Notes: a model not told the origin generated them from the letters alone. 64,000 nucleotides of DNA from Opimibacter sp031402955 (GCA_031402955.1 JANNSS010000043.1:1-64000); one strand, 5' to 3'. Shown: positions 53,491 through 62,937, numbered from the stretch's first letter. Made by a program: numbers and translations.

Positions 53491-54693
53491 TCAGGAAACA
53501 TCAATTCCTTGCTTAAACATTTGCCAGACAGGACTTTGTGCCCGTTCTGCTTCTACAGCTTCAACAAAGATCATGGCTGCACTTTCGATCTCAGCCAACG
53601 TGGTAGGAACGCCCAGACTGATTCTGAATGAACTTTTCGCCTCTGCCGGGGTCAGTCCCATGGCGAGAAGAACATGGGAAGGTTCCGGATTTGCAGAACT
53701 ACAGGCTGAGCCGGATGAAATAGCCAGATTACTTCTGAATCGAGACATAACTGCCTGGCTATCCACAAAACGAACCTTAAGATTTGATACGGTGTGCAAA
53801 CGGTCATAAACATGACCGTTGACGTCGACTTCTTCCAAGGAGGTAAGAATAGTTTTCTCAAATTGATCACGATGTTGATGGATACGATCCCTGTCGAGAA
53901 GAAGGTGCTTTTTTCGTAGAGCACTCGCCGTGCCTAAACCAACAATACCTGGTACATTTAAAGTGCCGGACCTATACCCTCTTTCATGGCCTCCTCCGTG
54001 GATCAGCGCAGCAGGCTTCACTTTGATGGATGGGTTAATGTATAATGCTCCAACACCTTTTGGCCCATACATTTTATGCGCGGAAATGGTCAGTATGTCA
54101 ACAGGAATATGGGAAATATCTATATCAATTTTACCAGCAGCCTGAGTTGCATCACAGATCAAAGGCACGCCGGCCTGATGACAAATAAATCCTATTTCTC
54201 TTATATCCTGTAAAACTCCGGTTTCATTATTGGCCCACATGACGATCACCATGATGGTATCATTTCTGATAGCATTCCTAAGCTGTTCTGTATCCAGGCT
54301 CCCATTTATATCAACCGGCAAAATTGAAATCTCATAGCCTTTACGGTTAAGCCAGTCAACAGTATCTAGAACTGCGTGATGTTCAGTGGCAACAGTGATA
54401 ATGTGTTTACCAATATGGTGTGAAGTTTCTGCGAGACCTTTGATAGCCATATTAAGTCCTTCTGTGGAGCCAGAAGTAAAAATGATAGATTTTGAATCTG
54501 TGTGTAAAAGATCAGCAACCTGACTTCGGGCTATCTCCACAGCTTCGCTCGCTTGCCAGCCATAGGCATGTGAACGGCTTGCCGGATTTCCGAAATACCG
54601 GGTAAACCAAGGCAGCATTGACTCCAGAACCCTTGCATCAACAGGCGTGGTAGCATGATAATCAAGATAAACAGGCGTTTGCGGTAAACTCAT
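53491..54693 (-). CDS. iscS: Cysteine desulfurase (IscS/NifS family)
   Basis: A 400-residue PLP enzyme that removes sulfur from cysteine and supplies it for Fe-S clusters and tRNA thiolation. PLP lysine Lys207 (SAHKMYGPKG), PLP-contact ATEHHAVLD and CDATQAAGKI, and the persulfide Cys331 in the IscS-type loop SSGSACSS are all present. Length and N-terminal YLDYHATTPVD match class I desulfurases. Divergent from the mutase gene. Confidence 0.95.
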   Translation of the reverse strand: MSLPQTPVYLDYHATTPVDARVLESMLPWFTRYFGNPASRSHAYGWQASEAVEIARSQVADLLHTDSKSIIFTSGSTEGLNMAIKGLAETSHHIGKHIITVATEHHAVLDTVDWLNRKGYEISILPVDINGSLDTEQLRNAIRNDTIMVIVMWANNETGVLQDIREIGFICHQAGVPLICDATQAAGKIDIDISHIPVDILTISAHKMYGPKGVGALYINPSIKVKPAALIHGGGHERGYRSGTLNVPGIVGLGTASALRKKHLLLDRDRIHQHRDQFEKTILTSLEEVDVNGHVYDRLHTVSNLKVRFVDSQAVMSRFRSNLAISSGSACSSANPEPSHVLLAMGLTPAEAKSSFRISLGVPTTLAEIESAAMIFVEAVEAERAQSPVWQMFKQGIDVS

Positions 54694-54789
54694 TCTATAA
54701 AGATACCACTTTGAAAAAAAGAAATTCTAAAGGCTAAAGGAAACGTACTTTTCCATCTTTCACTGGTATTGCCTAATATTGTCCACGTC

Positions 54790-55866
54790 ATGAAGAAGTG
54801 GGCATATACATTTGAAGCTGTTTCGAAAGAACAATGGATCAGGCAGATCGAATCAGACCTGAGAAAGAAAACTGTTGCATCACTGCAATCGGAATGGTGG
54901 ACTGGCGAACCGTTGATACCATTGTTGCATCGGGATGATGTCAGCGATGAACCCATTTGCCTACCTGCCACTTTATTCACTCAGCCTCCAATCATTGCAG
55001 ATTGGATTTCAACTTCTGGTCAGGAGACGTCTTCCATCAATCAAAAAATACTCGATTCGCTCCGGCAGGATACCCGGTCGCTTATTCTTTACTCGGCGGA
55101 TGCTTCAGCCTGGTTCAACGAAGAGTGGTTCAAAGGTGTATTCAGGGATTTGATTACTGTATCTTTTGAGATTGAGCATTTTAAGGAAAATACATTCCGG
55201 TTGCTGGAAACAATTGGGCCAAACGATCTCCTGCGAATAAATCGAGAAGCGTCTTCTCCATCACTTGGAAAACTGCTTACACAAACTGATCAGGATATTT
55301 CTAAACTTGGTTCAGTCCGCTTTATTTACCAGATTGAATCCTCAGGCATATGGGACGTGAACACTGCTGCGGTTTTAAACAGGATTGTTGCAGATTTGGG
55401 TGATTGGGCAAAGCATGGATTTCAACCTGCTGCTTTTCTTGAGCAATGCATTCTGTCACTTGAAGCTGATAAAACGTACTTCAAACAAATTATCCAGACC
55501 AGAGTGCTTCATCTGGTATGGCAAAATCTTAAAGCAAATGTTATTCAGGAGGCCAGTGAAATCCCTGACCAATACCTTGAATGCCATATTTATGAATCTG
55601 CACAAGAGTCCCCTGACCATTTCCTGATCAGGGCAGCTATGTCTGGACTTGCCGCGTCTCTTGCAGGGTCTCATGCCCTCTGCTTCCACCATTCTTTCAT
55701 GGAAGACACCCCTGATATGTACATGCGGATTGACCGGAATATCCACCATTTGCTGCAATTGGAGAGTTTGATGTACAAAGGAGAAGATCCCCTCTCCGGA
55801 GCATATAGCATCGATTACTATACCAGGTCGTGGACTCAAAAAATCTGGGACGCACTTCGTTTGTAA
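54790..55866 (+). CDS. mutA: Methylmalonyl-CoA mutase, small (beta/MutA-type) subunit
   Basis: A 358-residue protein, starting at ATG 54790 (MKKWAYTFEAVSKEQW). It fits the non-catalytic small subunit: a mutase-fold domain with HDHF-like and RIDRNIHHLLQLESLMYKGEDPLSGAYSIDY near the C-terminus, but no B12-binding domain (no DxHxxG). It normally dimerises with the catalytic large subunit. The large-subunit gene is not next to it; 273 bp of gap is followed by meaB. This part may be split from its partner elsewhere in the genome. Confidence 0.82.
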   Translation: MKKWAYTFEAVSKEQWIRQIESDLRKKTVASLQSEWWTGEPLIPLLHRDDVSDEPICLPATLFTQPPIIADWISTSGQETSSINQKILDSLRQDTRSLILYSADASAWFNEEWFKGVFRDLITVSFEIEHFKENTFRLLETIGPNDLLRINREASSPSLGKLLTQTDQDISKLGSVRFIYQIESSGIWDVNTAAVLNRIVADLGDWAKHGFQPAAFLEQCILSLEADKTYFKQIIQTRVLHLVWQNLKANVIQEASEIPDQYLECHIYESAQESPDHFLIRAAMSGLAASLAGSHALCFHHSFMEDTPDMYMRIDRNIHHLLQLESLMYKGEDPLSGAYSIDYYTRSWTQKIWDALRL

Positions 55867-55873
55867 AAATAAA

Positions 55874-55944
55874 AGGTGGGCGGTTGGATGTATTGAATTT
55901 CTGCCACTTTGGCGATGATTCACTAAAATAGAGTCCGCCCACCT
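55874..55944. repeat. Long inverted repeat (AGGTGGGCGG ... CCGCCCACCT)
   Basis: Ten-bp perfect arms at 55874-55883 and 55935-55944 around a 51-bp loop, directly after the mutA stop. It may be a terminator with a large loop or a small relic of a mobile element. Confidence 0.5.
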
Positions 55945-55959
55945 CTGTGATATACTCTA

Positions 55960-56046
55960 TGAAACAAATAAACCCGCTTTATCTTGCCCGGGCTATTAAA
56001 GAAGCGTTAAGGTGGTCTGAGCACCCCATTAACACTTTAACTTAAG
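55960..56046 (+). CDS. Possible 28-residue micro-ORF
   Basis: ATG at 55960 opens a 28-codon frame (MKQINPLYLARAIKEALRWS, then EHPINTLT) between mutA and meaB, upstream of the meaB promoter. The translation is an ordinary amphipathic helix. There is no ribosome-binding or conservation evidence, so this is a weak call. Confidence 0.2.
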
Positions 56047-56102
56047 GATTTTAACATTTTATATCATTGGTTATCAGACAACTATAATGCATAAAATAAT
56101 CA

Positions 56103-56110
56103 TATATTTG
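56103..56110 (+). promoter_or_regulatory. Candidate -7 box (TATATTTG) for meaB
   Basis: TATATTTG matches TAnnTTTG and lies 29 bp before the meaB ATG. No -33 TTTG at the usual spacing. Confidence 0.45.
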
Positions 56111-56139
56111 TCTGCTACTTTTACTGGCGCTTAGTTTCA

Positions 56140-57159
56140 ATGGACCGAAGTATCAACACACTGTTTGAAAAAATGATCCTTGGAGACCGGGTTGCTCTCG
56201 GGCAGGCCATGACCCTGGTGGAAAGTGAGCTTGCCGGGGACCGGAATCGGGCGATTGATCTTTTGATATTGTGCGAAGAAAAGCTTCGCGTTTATGACCC
56301 TTCCATTCGCTTTGCTATAAGTGGAGCACCAGGTGTCGGAAAAAGCACCCTTATCGAGGCTCTGGGCCTTAAAGCAATTTCAAAAGGACATAAAGTAGGT
56401 GTCATCACAATAGACCCAACCAGTTCATTAAGCCATGGAAGTATTCTTGGTGATAAGTCAAGAATGTCAGGTTTATCTACCTCTCCATCAGCATTTATCA
56501 GATCGAGCCCTGCCGGTTCTGTATTGGGCGGAATGGGGCGCAGAAGCTATGAAATGATTACCCTGCTTGCTGCAGTTGGTTACGACCTTATTTTTATAGA
56601 GACGGTGGGCGTTGGCCAATCAGAACACACCGCGTGGCAATTTACCGATGGCTTTATTCTGGTCGTACAACCTGGAGGAGGTGATGAATTGCAAGGCATC
56701 AAAAGGGGCATAACTGAGCTGGCAGATATAGTGATTGTCAACAAGGCGGATGGTGCATTTGCTACATTAGCTGGCCTATCCAAACAACAATATCAAAATG
56801 CACTACATTATTTTTCTCCCCTTCGACCTGGATGGGAGCCGAAAATCACAACCTGTTCTGCCCAGGAAGGAACGGGGATAGACAATGTTTTGGACATTAT
56901 TCGTTTATATCGGGATATTCGTCACCAGCATACCTCTCTGACGGAGGAACGGAAGCGCCAGGAAACTTTCTGGCTAAACTGGTCCTTAGGGATTACAGCA
57001 AACCAACTCCTGATGAATCATCCGGTTGTCAAGGGGAAACTCAAAGATGCCTTTAGCACCTCTGACCCTGTATCTGTGTCCGTCTTTAAAACGGCTTTCG
57101 AAATTGAGATCCTGATGAAAATACTAATTGATCCATCAAACCTTAAATCTGAATCCTGA
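56140..57159 (+). CDS. meaB: Methylmalonyl-CoA mutase-associated G-protein chaperone
   Basis: A 339-residue SIMIBI GTPase of the MeaB/ArgK family, which protects and reloads methylmalonyl-CoA mutase. G1 is GAPGVGKS (62-69), then IDPTSSLSHGSILGDKSRM, FIRSSPAGSVLGG and FIETVGVGQSE. The G4 motif is NKAD. It agrees with an active B12-dependent mutase in this organism. It is followed 7 bp later by the M23 peptidase gene. Confidence 0.92.
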   Translation: MDRSINTLFEKMILGDRVALGQAMTLVESELAGDRNRAIDLLILCEEKLRVYDPSIRFAISGAPGVGKSTLIEALGLKAISKGHKVGVITIDPTSSLSHGSILGDKSRMSGLSTSPSAFIRSSPAGSVLGGMGRRSYEMITLLAAVGYDLIFIETVGVGQSEHTAWQFTDGFILVVQPGGGDELQGIKRGITELADIVIVNKADGAFATLAGLSKQQYQNALHYFSPLRPGWEPKITTCSAQEGTGIDNVLDIIRLYRDIRHQHTSLTEERKRQETFWLNWSLGITANQLLMNHPVVKGKLKDAFSTSDPVSVSVFKTAFEIEILMKILIDPSNLKSES

Positions 57160-57166
57160 ACCGCGT

Positions 57167-58888
57167 ATGAAGTTTTATGTGTTTTTCATACTTTCCATCT
57201 TCTTGATGTCCATGGCAGAACATGCCGGAAAATATCCAGTCAGTGAATTCAATTCACCAGTTAACCGCGATTTTAAATTATCAGGCACCTTTGGAGAACT
57301 CAGGACAAACCACTTTCATGCCGGTCTTGATATAAAATCTGAAAATGGAATATCCGGTGATCCGGTCTACGCCACCCATGAAGGCTTCATCAGTCGGATC
57401 CGGGTAGAAGAATATGGTTATGGAAATGTACTTTACCTGGAACATCCGAATGGATTTACAAGTGTGTACGCTCACCTTAACAATTTTTCGCCGGAGATAG
57501 AGGCTTATGTAAAGCAGGAACAATACAAAGCAGAAACTTTTAAAATCGACCTTGCGCCTGGTAAAGAAAAATTTCCTGTAGCTCGTCTCCAGCAAATAGC
57601 AAACATGGGAAATAGCGGCTATTCATTCGGACCCCACCTGCATTTTGAAATCAGACACACCAAAGATCAGACGCCTGTCAATCCACTCCATTTCGGTTTA
57701 AATATTGCCGATAAAAGAGCACCTGTAGTACAACAACTAATTGTTTATGAATACAATGAAAATGGCAGGGTAACCAATTCAAAAGTGATTCAACCGATAT
57801 ACCAGTCAGCTGGCAAATACACGTTTGACACTCCTGTTGAACTTTCCTCTTCAAAAGTTTCCTTTGGTATACGCGCCTATGATATGCAGGATGGAGGAAC
57901 AAATCAGAATGGCATCTACAGTATCCAATGCAAGGTGGATGATGATCCCTCTTTTGCGTTTGCGATGGATGAAATACCTTTTGAACAGTCAAGATATCTG
58001 AATGCCCACATTGACTACCGACGGAAAATAAATGAGAACAGATTCTTTCACCGTTGTCATCCGCTGGAAGGAAATAAACTTCCGATCTACTATACTGGTG
58101 TGGACAAAGGCATGATCTACCTGAATGCAGAACAACCCCGAAAAATTTCTTTGTCTGTAGCTGATTTCAATGGCAATATTTCAACTGTTACACTTGAAGT
58201 TGTCAGAGACATGAGCCTGCTTCCAAAAATGCCATCGATTCCGCTTTATCAAACTTTGGCAGAACCCGATCAAGTGAGTATTGTATCAAAAAAAGGGATA
58301 CAGGTTGTATGGCCCAAAGGTTCGTTTTATGAAAAGACTCCGCTGAACATCGAAGTCATTCCTTCCGATGGCTTGGGTTGTTACAGCCCCCATTTTGCTA
58401 TTACCCCAACGGATGCGCCCGTTCATTATTATTACGAAATCAATATCGAAGGACTCGATGTCCCTGCCGCTTTGCGCGACAAAGCCTTCATCGCGCGATG
58501 TGAACCAAATGGCAGCATAGCCAACTGCGGAGCCACATGGATTGGAAATAATCTCAGCACAGGTGTCAGGGTCATCAGCACCTATACCATTATGGTTGAT
58601 ACGATAGCTCCAAAGATTTCAATCCTTCACTTTGGTCCTAAAATGACCGGATGGAAAAGAATGGCGTTCAAGATCTCTGATAATTTCAGTACCAAAGATC
58701 GCGGACGTGATTTACTATATGATGCATGGGTTGACGGGCGATGGATCCTAATGTCACTGGATGGAAAATCCAGCACGCTTACACATGAATTCGATGGACA
58801 AATTCAGCCTGGTGAACACCTACTTGTCATTAAAGTAACCGATGACAGAGGTAATGAAGCGGTACTCGAAAAATCGTTTACCTTGTAA
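57167..58888 (+). CDS. M23/LytM-type metallopeptidase
   Basis: A 573-residue exported protein, starting at ATG 57167 (MKFYVFFILSIFLMSMAEHA) with a signal peptide. The M23 domain lies at about 30-190. It holds the zinc ligands His in NHFHAGLD and HLHFE plus the GYSFGPHLHFEIRH core, so it should be an active peptidoglycan endopeptidase. The rest is a series of beta-sandwich-like domains of unknown role. Probably cotranscribed with meaB, 7 bp upstream. Confidence 0.87.
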   Translation: MKFYVFFILSIFLMSMAEHAGKYPVSEFNSPVNRDFKLSGTFGELRTNHFHAGLDIKSENGISGDPVYATHEGFISRIRVEEYGYGNVLYLEHPNGFTSVYAHLNNFSPEIEAYVKQEQYKAETFKIDLAPGKEKFPVARLQQIANMGNSGYSFGPHLHFEIRHTKDQTPVNPLHFGLNIADKRAPVVQQLIVYEYNENGRVTNSKVIQPIYQSAGKYTFDTPVELSSSKVSFGIRAYDMQDGGTNQNGIYSIQCKVDDDPSFAFAMDEIPFEQSRYLNAHIDYRRKINENRFFHRCHPLEGNKLPIYYTGVDKGMIYLNAEQPRKISLSVADFNGNISTVTLEVVRDMSLLPKMPSIPLYQTLAEPDQVSIVSKKGIQVVWPKGSFYEKTPLNIEVIPSDGLGCYSPHFAITPTDAPVHYYYEINIEGLDVPAALRDKAFIARCEPNGSIANCGATWIGNNLSTGVRVISTYTIMVDTIAPKISILHFGPKMTGWKRMAFKISDNFSTKDRGRDLLYDAWVDGRWILMSLDGKSSTLTHEFDGQIQPGEHLLVIKVTDDRGNEAVLEKSFTL

Positions 58889-58896
58889 AAAAATTA

Positions 58897-59394
58897 ATGC
58901 TCATGCGCCGGACATGGACCTCCCGCTGGAAGGCCGGACAAACAGCTCCAACTTTTAAGGCATTACTTCATGATGGTTCAGAATTAACCACAGCAAAACT
59001 TCAGGGCAAAAAGTTTATTCTTTTTTTCTATAATCATGATGGTTCAGAGACCTGCACGAAGGAAGCTTGCAATATCAGGGACCATTACAGCCAATTAAGA
59101 CAACTCGGCTATGCCGTCTATGGCGTCAGCGAGGATAGTCAGAAAAAACACCAGAAGTTTATTTCAAAATTCGAACTACCCTACCCGCTCATCACAGACG
59201 ATGAAAATCAATTGGCAAAGCTTTTTGATATCTATGGGGAGAAGGAGTTTATGGGGCGCATTAGTGACGCCGTACATCGCACTACATTTGTCATTGGTGA
59301 ACATGGTGTCATTGAAAGTGTCATTCACCCCGTCGACTCTGCCAATCATTATGTACAAATTTTAGAATCACTCAACCTGCCTGATACCAAATGA
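58897..59394 (+). CDS. Peroxiredoxin, BCP/PrxQ-like, with altered active-site motif
   Basis: A 165-residue AhpC/TSA-fold protein. The peroxidatic Cys53 and nearby resolving Cys58 sit in ETCTKEAC (51-58), the PrxQ arrangement. The usual P-x-x-x-T-x-x-C motif reads N-x-x-x-S-x-x-C: Asn46 replaces the conserved proline and Ser50 the threonine. It starts at 58897 or at a second ATG two codons later. It follows the M23 gene by 8 bp and shares an ATGA overlap with the sulfurtransferase. Confidence 0.85.
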   Translation: MLMRRTWTSRWKAGQTAPTFKALLHDGSELTTAKLQGKKFILFFYNHDGSETCTKEACNIRDHYSQLRQLGYAVYGVSEDSQKKHQKFISKFELPYPLITDDENQLAKLFDIYGEKEFMGRISDAVHRTTFVIGEHGVIESVIHPVDSANHYVQILESLNLPDTK

Positions 59395-60233
59395 ACACCA
59401 ATTCAGGAAATTTACTAATCACGGCGGATGACTTGTTGCAGATAACAGGTAGTCCCGATCTCGTCATTCTGGATTGCAGGTACACTCTCGCTGATGTCCA
59501 CAAGGGCAGAAGAGATTACCTGCAAGAACATATTCCTGGCGCTTACTTTATGGATGTGGAACAGGATCTTTCTTCACCTGTGATGAAAGGGGTGACAGGA
59601 CGCCATCCACTACCGGATCCTGCAGTACTAACCTATGCATTGAGAGCAACCGGTTTAAATCCATCCAGCAAAGTGGTGGTCTATGACCAGGCGAATGGCA
59701 TGGCTGCTTCGAGGGCATGGTGGCTACTCCTCTGGCTCGGACATGAAAATGTTATGGTATTGGACGGTGGATTCAATAGTTGGAAAGCAAAAGAATTCCC
59801 ACTGGATAATCAATGGCCACCTCCCACGAAAGGAACGTTTGAATTTAGTGTGAATCATTCCTTGACCATTGACAAGATTGACGTTGCTAATGGTAAAGAG
59901 AAGATTATTGATAGCAGGGACTACATACGGTATACCGGAGAGGCTGAGCCTATTGATCCTGTCGCTGGTCATATTCCGGGGGCATTTTGCATACCATTTG
60001 CAGACAACACGGACTCAAATGGCTTTTGGAAAAGCCTTGGTTTCCTTCAGCAAAAATTCCAAGGGATAGATTCTGATGACGAAAAACCACCGGTCTTCTA
60101 TTGTGGTTCCGGCATCAGTGCCTGTCATAATATCCTTGCCTACAAAATGGCCACTGGCAAGAATGCCAGATTATACCCGGGAAGCTGGAGTGAATGGATC
60201 AATTATTATCCAGCCGTTACAGGCCATTCATAA
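59391..60233 (+). CDS. sseA: 3-mercaptopyruvate/thiosulfate sulfurtransferase
   Basis: A 280-residue protein with two rhodanese domains. The N-terminal domain is inactive. The C-terminal domain carries catalytic Cys238 in the loop CGSGISAC, the type found in mercaptopyruvate sulfurtransferases rather than classic thiosulfate enzymes. It moves sulfane sulfur to acceptors such as thioredoxin or cyanide. Translationally coupled to the peroxiredoxin by ATGA. Confidence 0.9.
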   Translation: MNTNSGNLLITADDLLQITGSPDLVILDCRYTLADVHKGRRDYLQEHIPGAYFMDVEQDLSSPVMKGVTGRHPLPDPAVLTYALRATGLNPSSKVVVYDQANGMAASRAWWLLLWLGHENVMVLDGGFNSWKAKEFPLDNQWPPPTKGTFEFSVNHSLTIDKIDVANGKEKIIDSRDYIRYTGEAEPIDPVAGHIPGAFCIPFADNTDSNGFWKSLGFLQQKFQGIDSDDEKPPVFYCGSGISACHNILAYKMATGKNARLYPGSWSEWINYYPAVTGHS

Positions 60234-60363
60234 TATAGATCTCTGATATCAGATCCTGTCAGTAGCGCACACCTGATTTAGGCATTAAACTGGTAAAGGG
60301 TACAAACAGGTACTACCCATCGGACTTTACACAATTAATCCCCTGTTCCACCGTCGATTTTTA

Positions 60364-60371
60364 TATTTTTG
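60364..60371 (+). promoter_or_regulatory. Candidate -7 box (TATTTTTG) for the arginine decarboxylase gene
   Basis: TATTTTTG matches TAnnTTTG, 43 bp before ATG 60415, in a gap that ends the previous operon. Confidence 0.4.
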
Positions 60372-60414
60372 ACCCGGCCGGTTGTCATATATCCCCGGCT
60401 GCTTTAACCGGAGA

Positions 60415-61818
60415 ATGAAGAACAGCTATTTTGACCTCATTCAGCAGACGTATTATTTCCCTCAGGAAGGGTTTGACCTGCACAATGGAGATTTAAGTTT
60501 TCATGGTATTTCCCTTAAATACCTGATTGACAAGTATGGAACGCCTTTCAAACTGACCTATCTGCCCAAGATCGGAGACCAGATCAAAAAGGCTAAGAAC
60601 TGGTTTAACCGTTCGATGAAAAACCAGCATTACCAAGGAAAATACCGGTATTGTTACTGCACAAAATGCTGTCACTTCAGTCACGTCATCAAAAAGGCTC
60701 TGGAATATGACGTTGACCTGGAAACGTCTTCTGCATTTGACATCGACCTCATCATCAGCCTATACCGAAGCGGTGATATTGACCGGAGTATCAACCTGAT
60801 CCATAACGGATATAAAACTGACAGATATCTTGATGGTATAGCCCACCTGCATGAAATGGGGTTTGAAAACTCCATTCCTGTTCTGGACAATACCAACGAG
60901 TTGGATCCACTCCTCGAACGTATAAAAGGTAATCTGAAAGTGGGCATCCGCGTTGCCATTGAGCAGGAGCCTCAATCTGCGTACTACACTTCCAGATTAG
61001 GTATCCGACCAACTGAAGTCATTAAATATTATAAAGAAAAAATAGCTCGTAAAAAACGAGTGCAGGTTACGATGCTCCATCTTTTTGTAGATACCGGCAT
61101 TCGAGATACTTTGTATTACTGGGGCGAGTTTAAAAAAGCGCTGAAGATATTTGCAGAACTAAAAAAAATCTGTCCAACCCTCACCGCTATCAATATTGGT
61201 GGAGGCTTTCCGATCAGTAACAACTTGTCGTTTGAATACGATTACAAATACATGGTGGATGAGATCATCAGCAATATCAAAGCTACCTGTGACCAGGAAG
61301 GTATAGAACATCCGGATATCTACACCGAATTTGGAAAATATACTGTTGGCGAAAGTGGCGCAACCATCTTCACGGTCCTCGAACAGAAACAACAAAATGA
61401 TTCAGAGTTGTGGTATCTTATTGACAATAGCCTGATGAATACCATTCCTGATTCCTGGGGACTCAATGAACGCTTTATCCTTTTACCAGTCAATAAGTGG
61501 AATAATGATTTTGCGCGTGTCCATATCGGCGGGATCAGTTGTGATCATTCAGATTATTACAACTTTGAGGATCTCAATCAACAGGTCTTCCTGCCCACGT
61601 ATAAAAGTGATGATCCTGAGCCCCTCTATATTGGTTTTTTTCATACAGGCGCATACCAGGATGCCATCAGTGGATATGGTGGAATAAAACATTGCCTGAT
61701 ACCTTCACCACAGCATATCCTTGTTGACCGCGATGAAAAGGGAAATTTCATTGATACCCTCTGGCGTCCGGAGCAAAGACCGAATGAGATGTTACAGATT
61801 CTCGGCTATGATACTTGA
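60415..61818 (+). CDS. speA: PLP-dependent (fold type III) arginine decarboxylase-like protein
   Basis: A 467-residue decarboxylase, starting at ATG 60415 (MKNSYFDLIQQTYYFP); the frame is open 11 codons further upstream. PLP lysine is Lys84 in YCYCTKCCHFSHV; related proteins often have serines after TK, here two cysteines. AINIGGGFPISN carries the phosphate-binding glycines, and TEFGKYTVGES is the second-half active-site segment. The group makes agmatine from arginine for polyamine synthesis. The next gene is a deoxyhypusine synthase-like enzyme, which supports a polyamine role. Confidence 0.85.
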   Translation: MKNSYFDLIQQTYYFPQEGFDLHNGDLSFHGISLKYLIDKYGTPFKLTYLPKIGDQIKKAKNWFNRSMKNQHYQGKYRYCYCTKCCHFSHVIKKALEYDVDLETSSAFDIDLIISLYRSGDIDRSINLIHNGYKTDRYLDGIAHLHEMGFENSIPVLDNTNELDPLLERIKGNLKVGIRVAIEQEPQSAYYTSRLGIRPTEVIKYYKEKIARKKRVQVTMLHLFVDTGIRDTLYYWGEFKKALKIFAELKKICPTLTAINIGGGFPISNNLSFEYDYKYMVDEIISNIKATCDQEGIEHPDIYTEFGKYTVGESGATIFTVLEQKQQNDSELWYLIDNSLMNTIPDSWGLNERFILLPVNKWNNDFARVHIGGISCDHSDYYNFEDLNQQVFLPTYKSDDPEPLYIGFFHTGAYQDAISGYGGIKHCLIPSPQHILVDRDEKGNFIDTLWRPEQRPNEMLQILGYDT

Positions 61819-61902
61819 TAAGTGAAAAATGAAGAATGAAAAGTAAAAAATGCGTTTTCATTACTTAAGGTTCATGCCTCACAAATTTGAATTCACAATC
61901 CA

Positions 61903-61930
61903 AGCTTCGACTCCGCTCAGGACAAGCAAC
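61903..61930. repeat. Second copy of the GCTTCGACTCCGCTCAG element
   Basis: GCTTCGACTCCGCTCAG is the complement of the element at 2448-2470 with one base change. It is flanked by short CAATTCACAA-type words just before the deoxyhypusine synthase-like gene. Confidence 0.7.
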
Positions 61931-61962
61931 ACTGACAACTCACAATTCACAACTGACAAAAA

Positions 61963-62937
61963 ATGAGTAATAAACCAATATCTGATTTCATCCTACATCA
62001 TTACAGGCACTTCAATGCAGCAGCTTTGGTAGATGCAGCGAAAGGATACGTTGCACATCTCGATGAAGGAGGTAAAATGATGATTACGCTCGCAGGCGCT
62101 ATGAGTACAGCCGAGCTGGGTCTCAGTCTGGCGGAGATGATCCGTCAGGACAAGGTAAGTATCATCACTTGTACAGGTGCCAACCTGGAAGAAGATATCA
62201 TGAACCTTGTGGCCCACAGCCATTATAAGCGTGTCCCGAATTACCGTGATCTGAGTCCGCAGGATGAATGGGACTTGCTTGAAAATCATTACAACCGCGT
62301 AACCGATACCTGTATACCTGAAGAAGAAGCTTTCAGGAGGTTGCAAAAACATATTTATAAACTCTGGAAAGATGCTGACACAAATGGCGAACGATACTTT
62401 CCACATGAGTTTATGTACAAAATGCTACTCAGTGGTGTACTGGACGAGTACTTTGAAATTGATCCGAAGAATAGCTGGATGATGGCGGCTGCGCAAAAGC
62501 AAATTCCTATTGTTGTTCCAGGATGGGAGGATAGCACGATGGGCAATATTTTTGCATCCTATGTCATCAAAGGAGATATCAAGGCAGTGACGATGAAAAG
62601 TGGTATTGAGTACATGGTGTGGCTCGCAGATTGGTACCGACACAATTCCGGTGGTAAAGGTGTAGGTTTCTTTCAAATCGGTGGTGGTATAGCCGGAGAT
62701 TTTCCGATTTGTGTTGTTCCGATGATGTACCAGGACCTTGAATGGCATGATGTACCTTTCTGGAGTTATTTTTGTCAGATTTCAGATTCTACAACTTCCT
62801 ATGGCTCCTATTCAGGTGCTGTTCCGAATGAAAAAATAACCTGGGGCAAACTGGATATTCACACACCTAAGTTTATAGTTGAATCAGATGCTACGATTGT
62901 GGCACCATTGATCTTCGCTTACATTCTTGGTTGGTAG
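61963..62937 (+). CDS. Deoxyhypusine synthase-like enzyme
   Basis: A 324-residue protein of the deoxyhypusine synthase/homospermidine synthase family. NAD-binding and spermidine-site segments include LAGAMSTAELGLSLAEM (44-60), TGANLEEDIMN and VPGWEDSTMGN. The catalytic lysine is retained: Lys296 in ITWGKLDIH. Bacteria lack eIF5A, so it probably acts in spermidine or homospermidine chemistry; location beside the arginine decarboxylase gene agrees. The start at 61963 is the only ATG before the conserved block. Confidence 0.85.
   Translation: MSNKPISDFILHHYRHFNAAALVDAAKGYVAHLDEGGKMMITLAGAMSTAELGLSLAEMIRQDKVSIITCTGANLEEDIMNLVAHSHYKRVPNYRDLSPQDEWDLLENHYNRVTDTCIPEEEAFRRLQKHIYKLWKDADTNGERYFPHEFMYKMLLSGVLDEYFEIDPKNSWMMAAAQKQIPIVVPGWEDSTMGNIFASYVIKGDIKAVTMKSGIEYMVWLADWYRHNSGGKGVGFFQIGGGIAGDFPICVVPMMYQDLEWHDVPFWSYFCQISDSTTSYGSYSGAVPNEKITWGKLDIHTPKFIVESDATIVAPLIFAYILGW

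Noticed and set aside
54790..55866. Truncated catalytic mutase
   Set aside because: Length and lack of a B12 domain match the normal small subunit, which ends at this point; I see no broken motif.
55867..56139. Remnant of a mutB gene between mutA and meaB
   Set aside because: None of the three frames on either strand shows mutase or B12-binding motifs in this gap.
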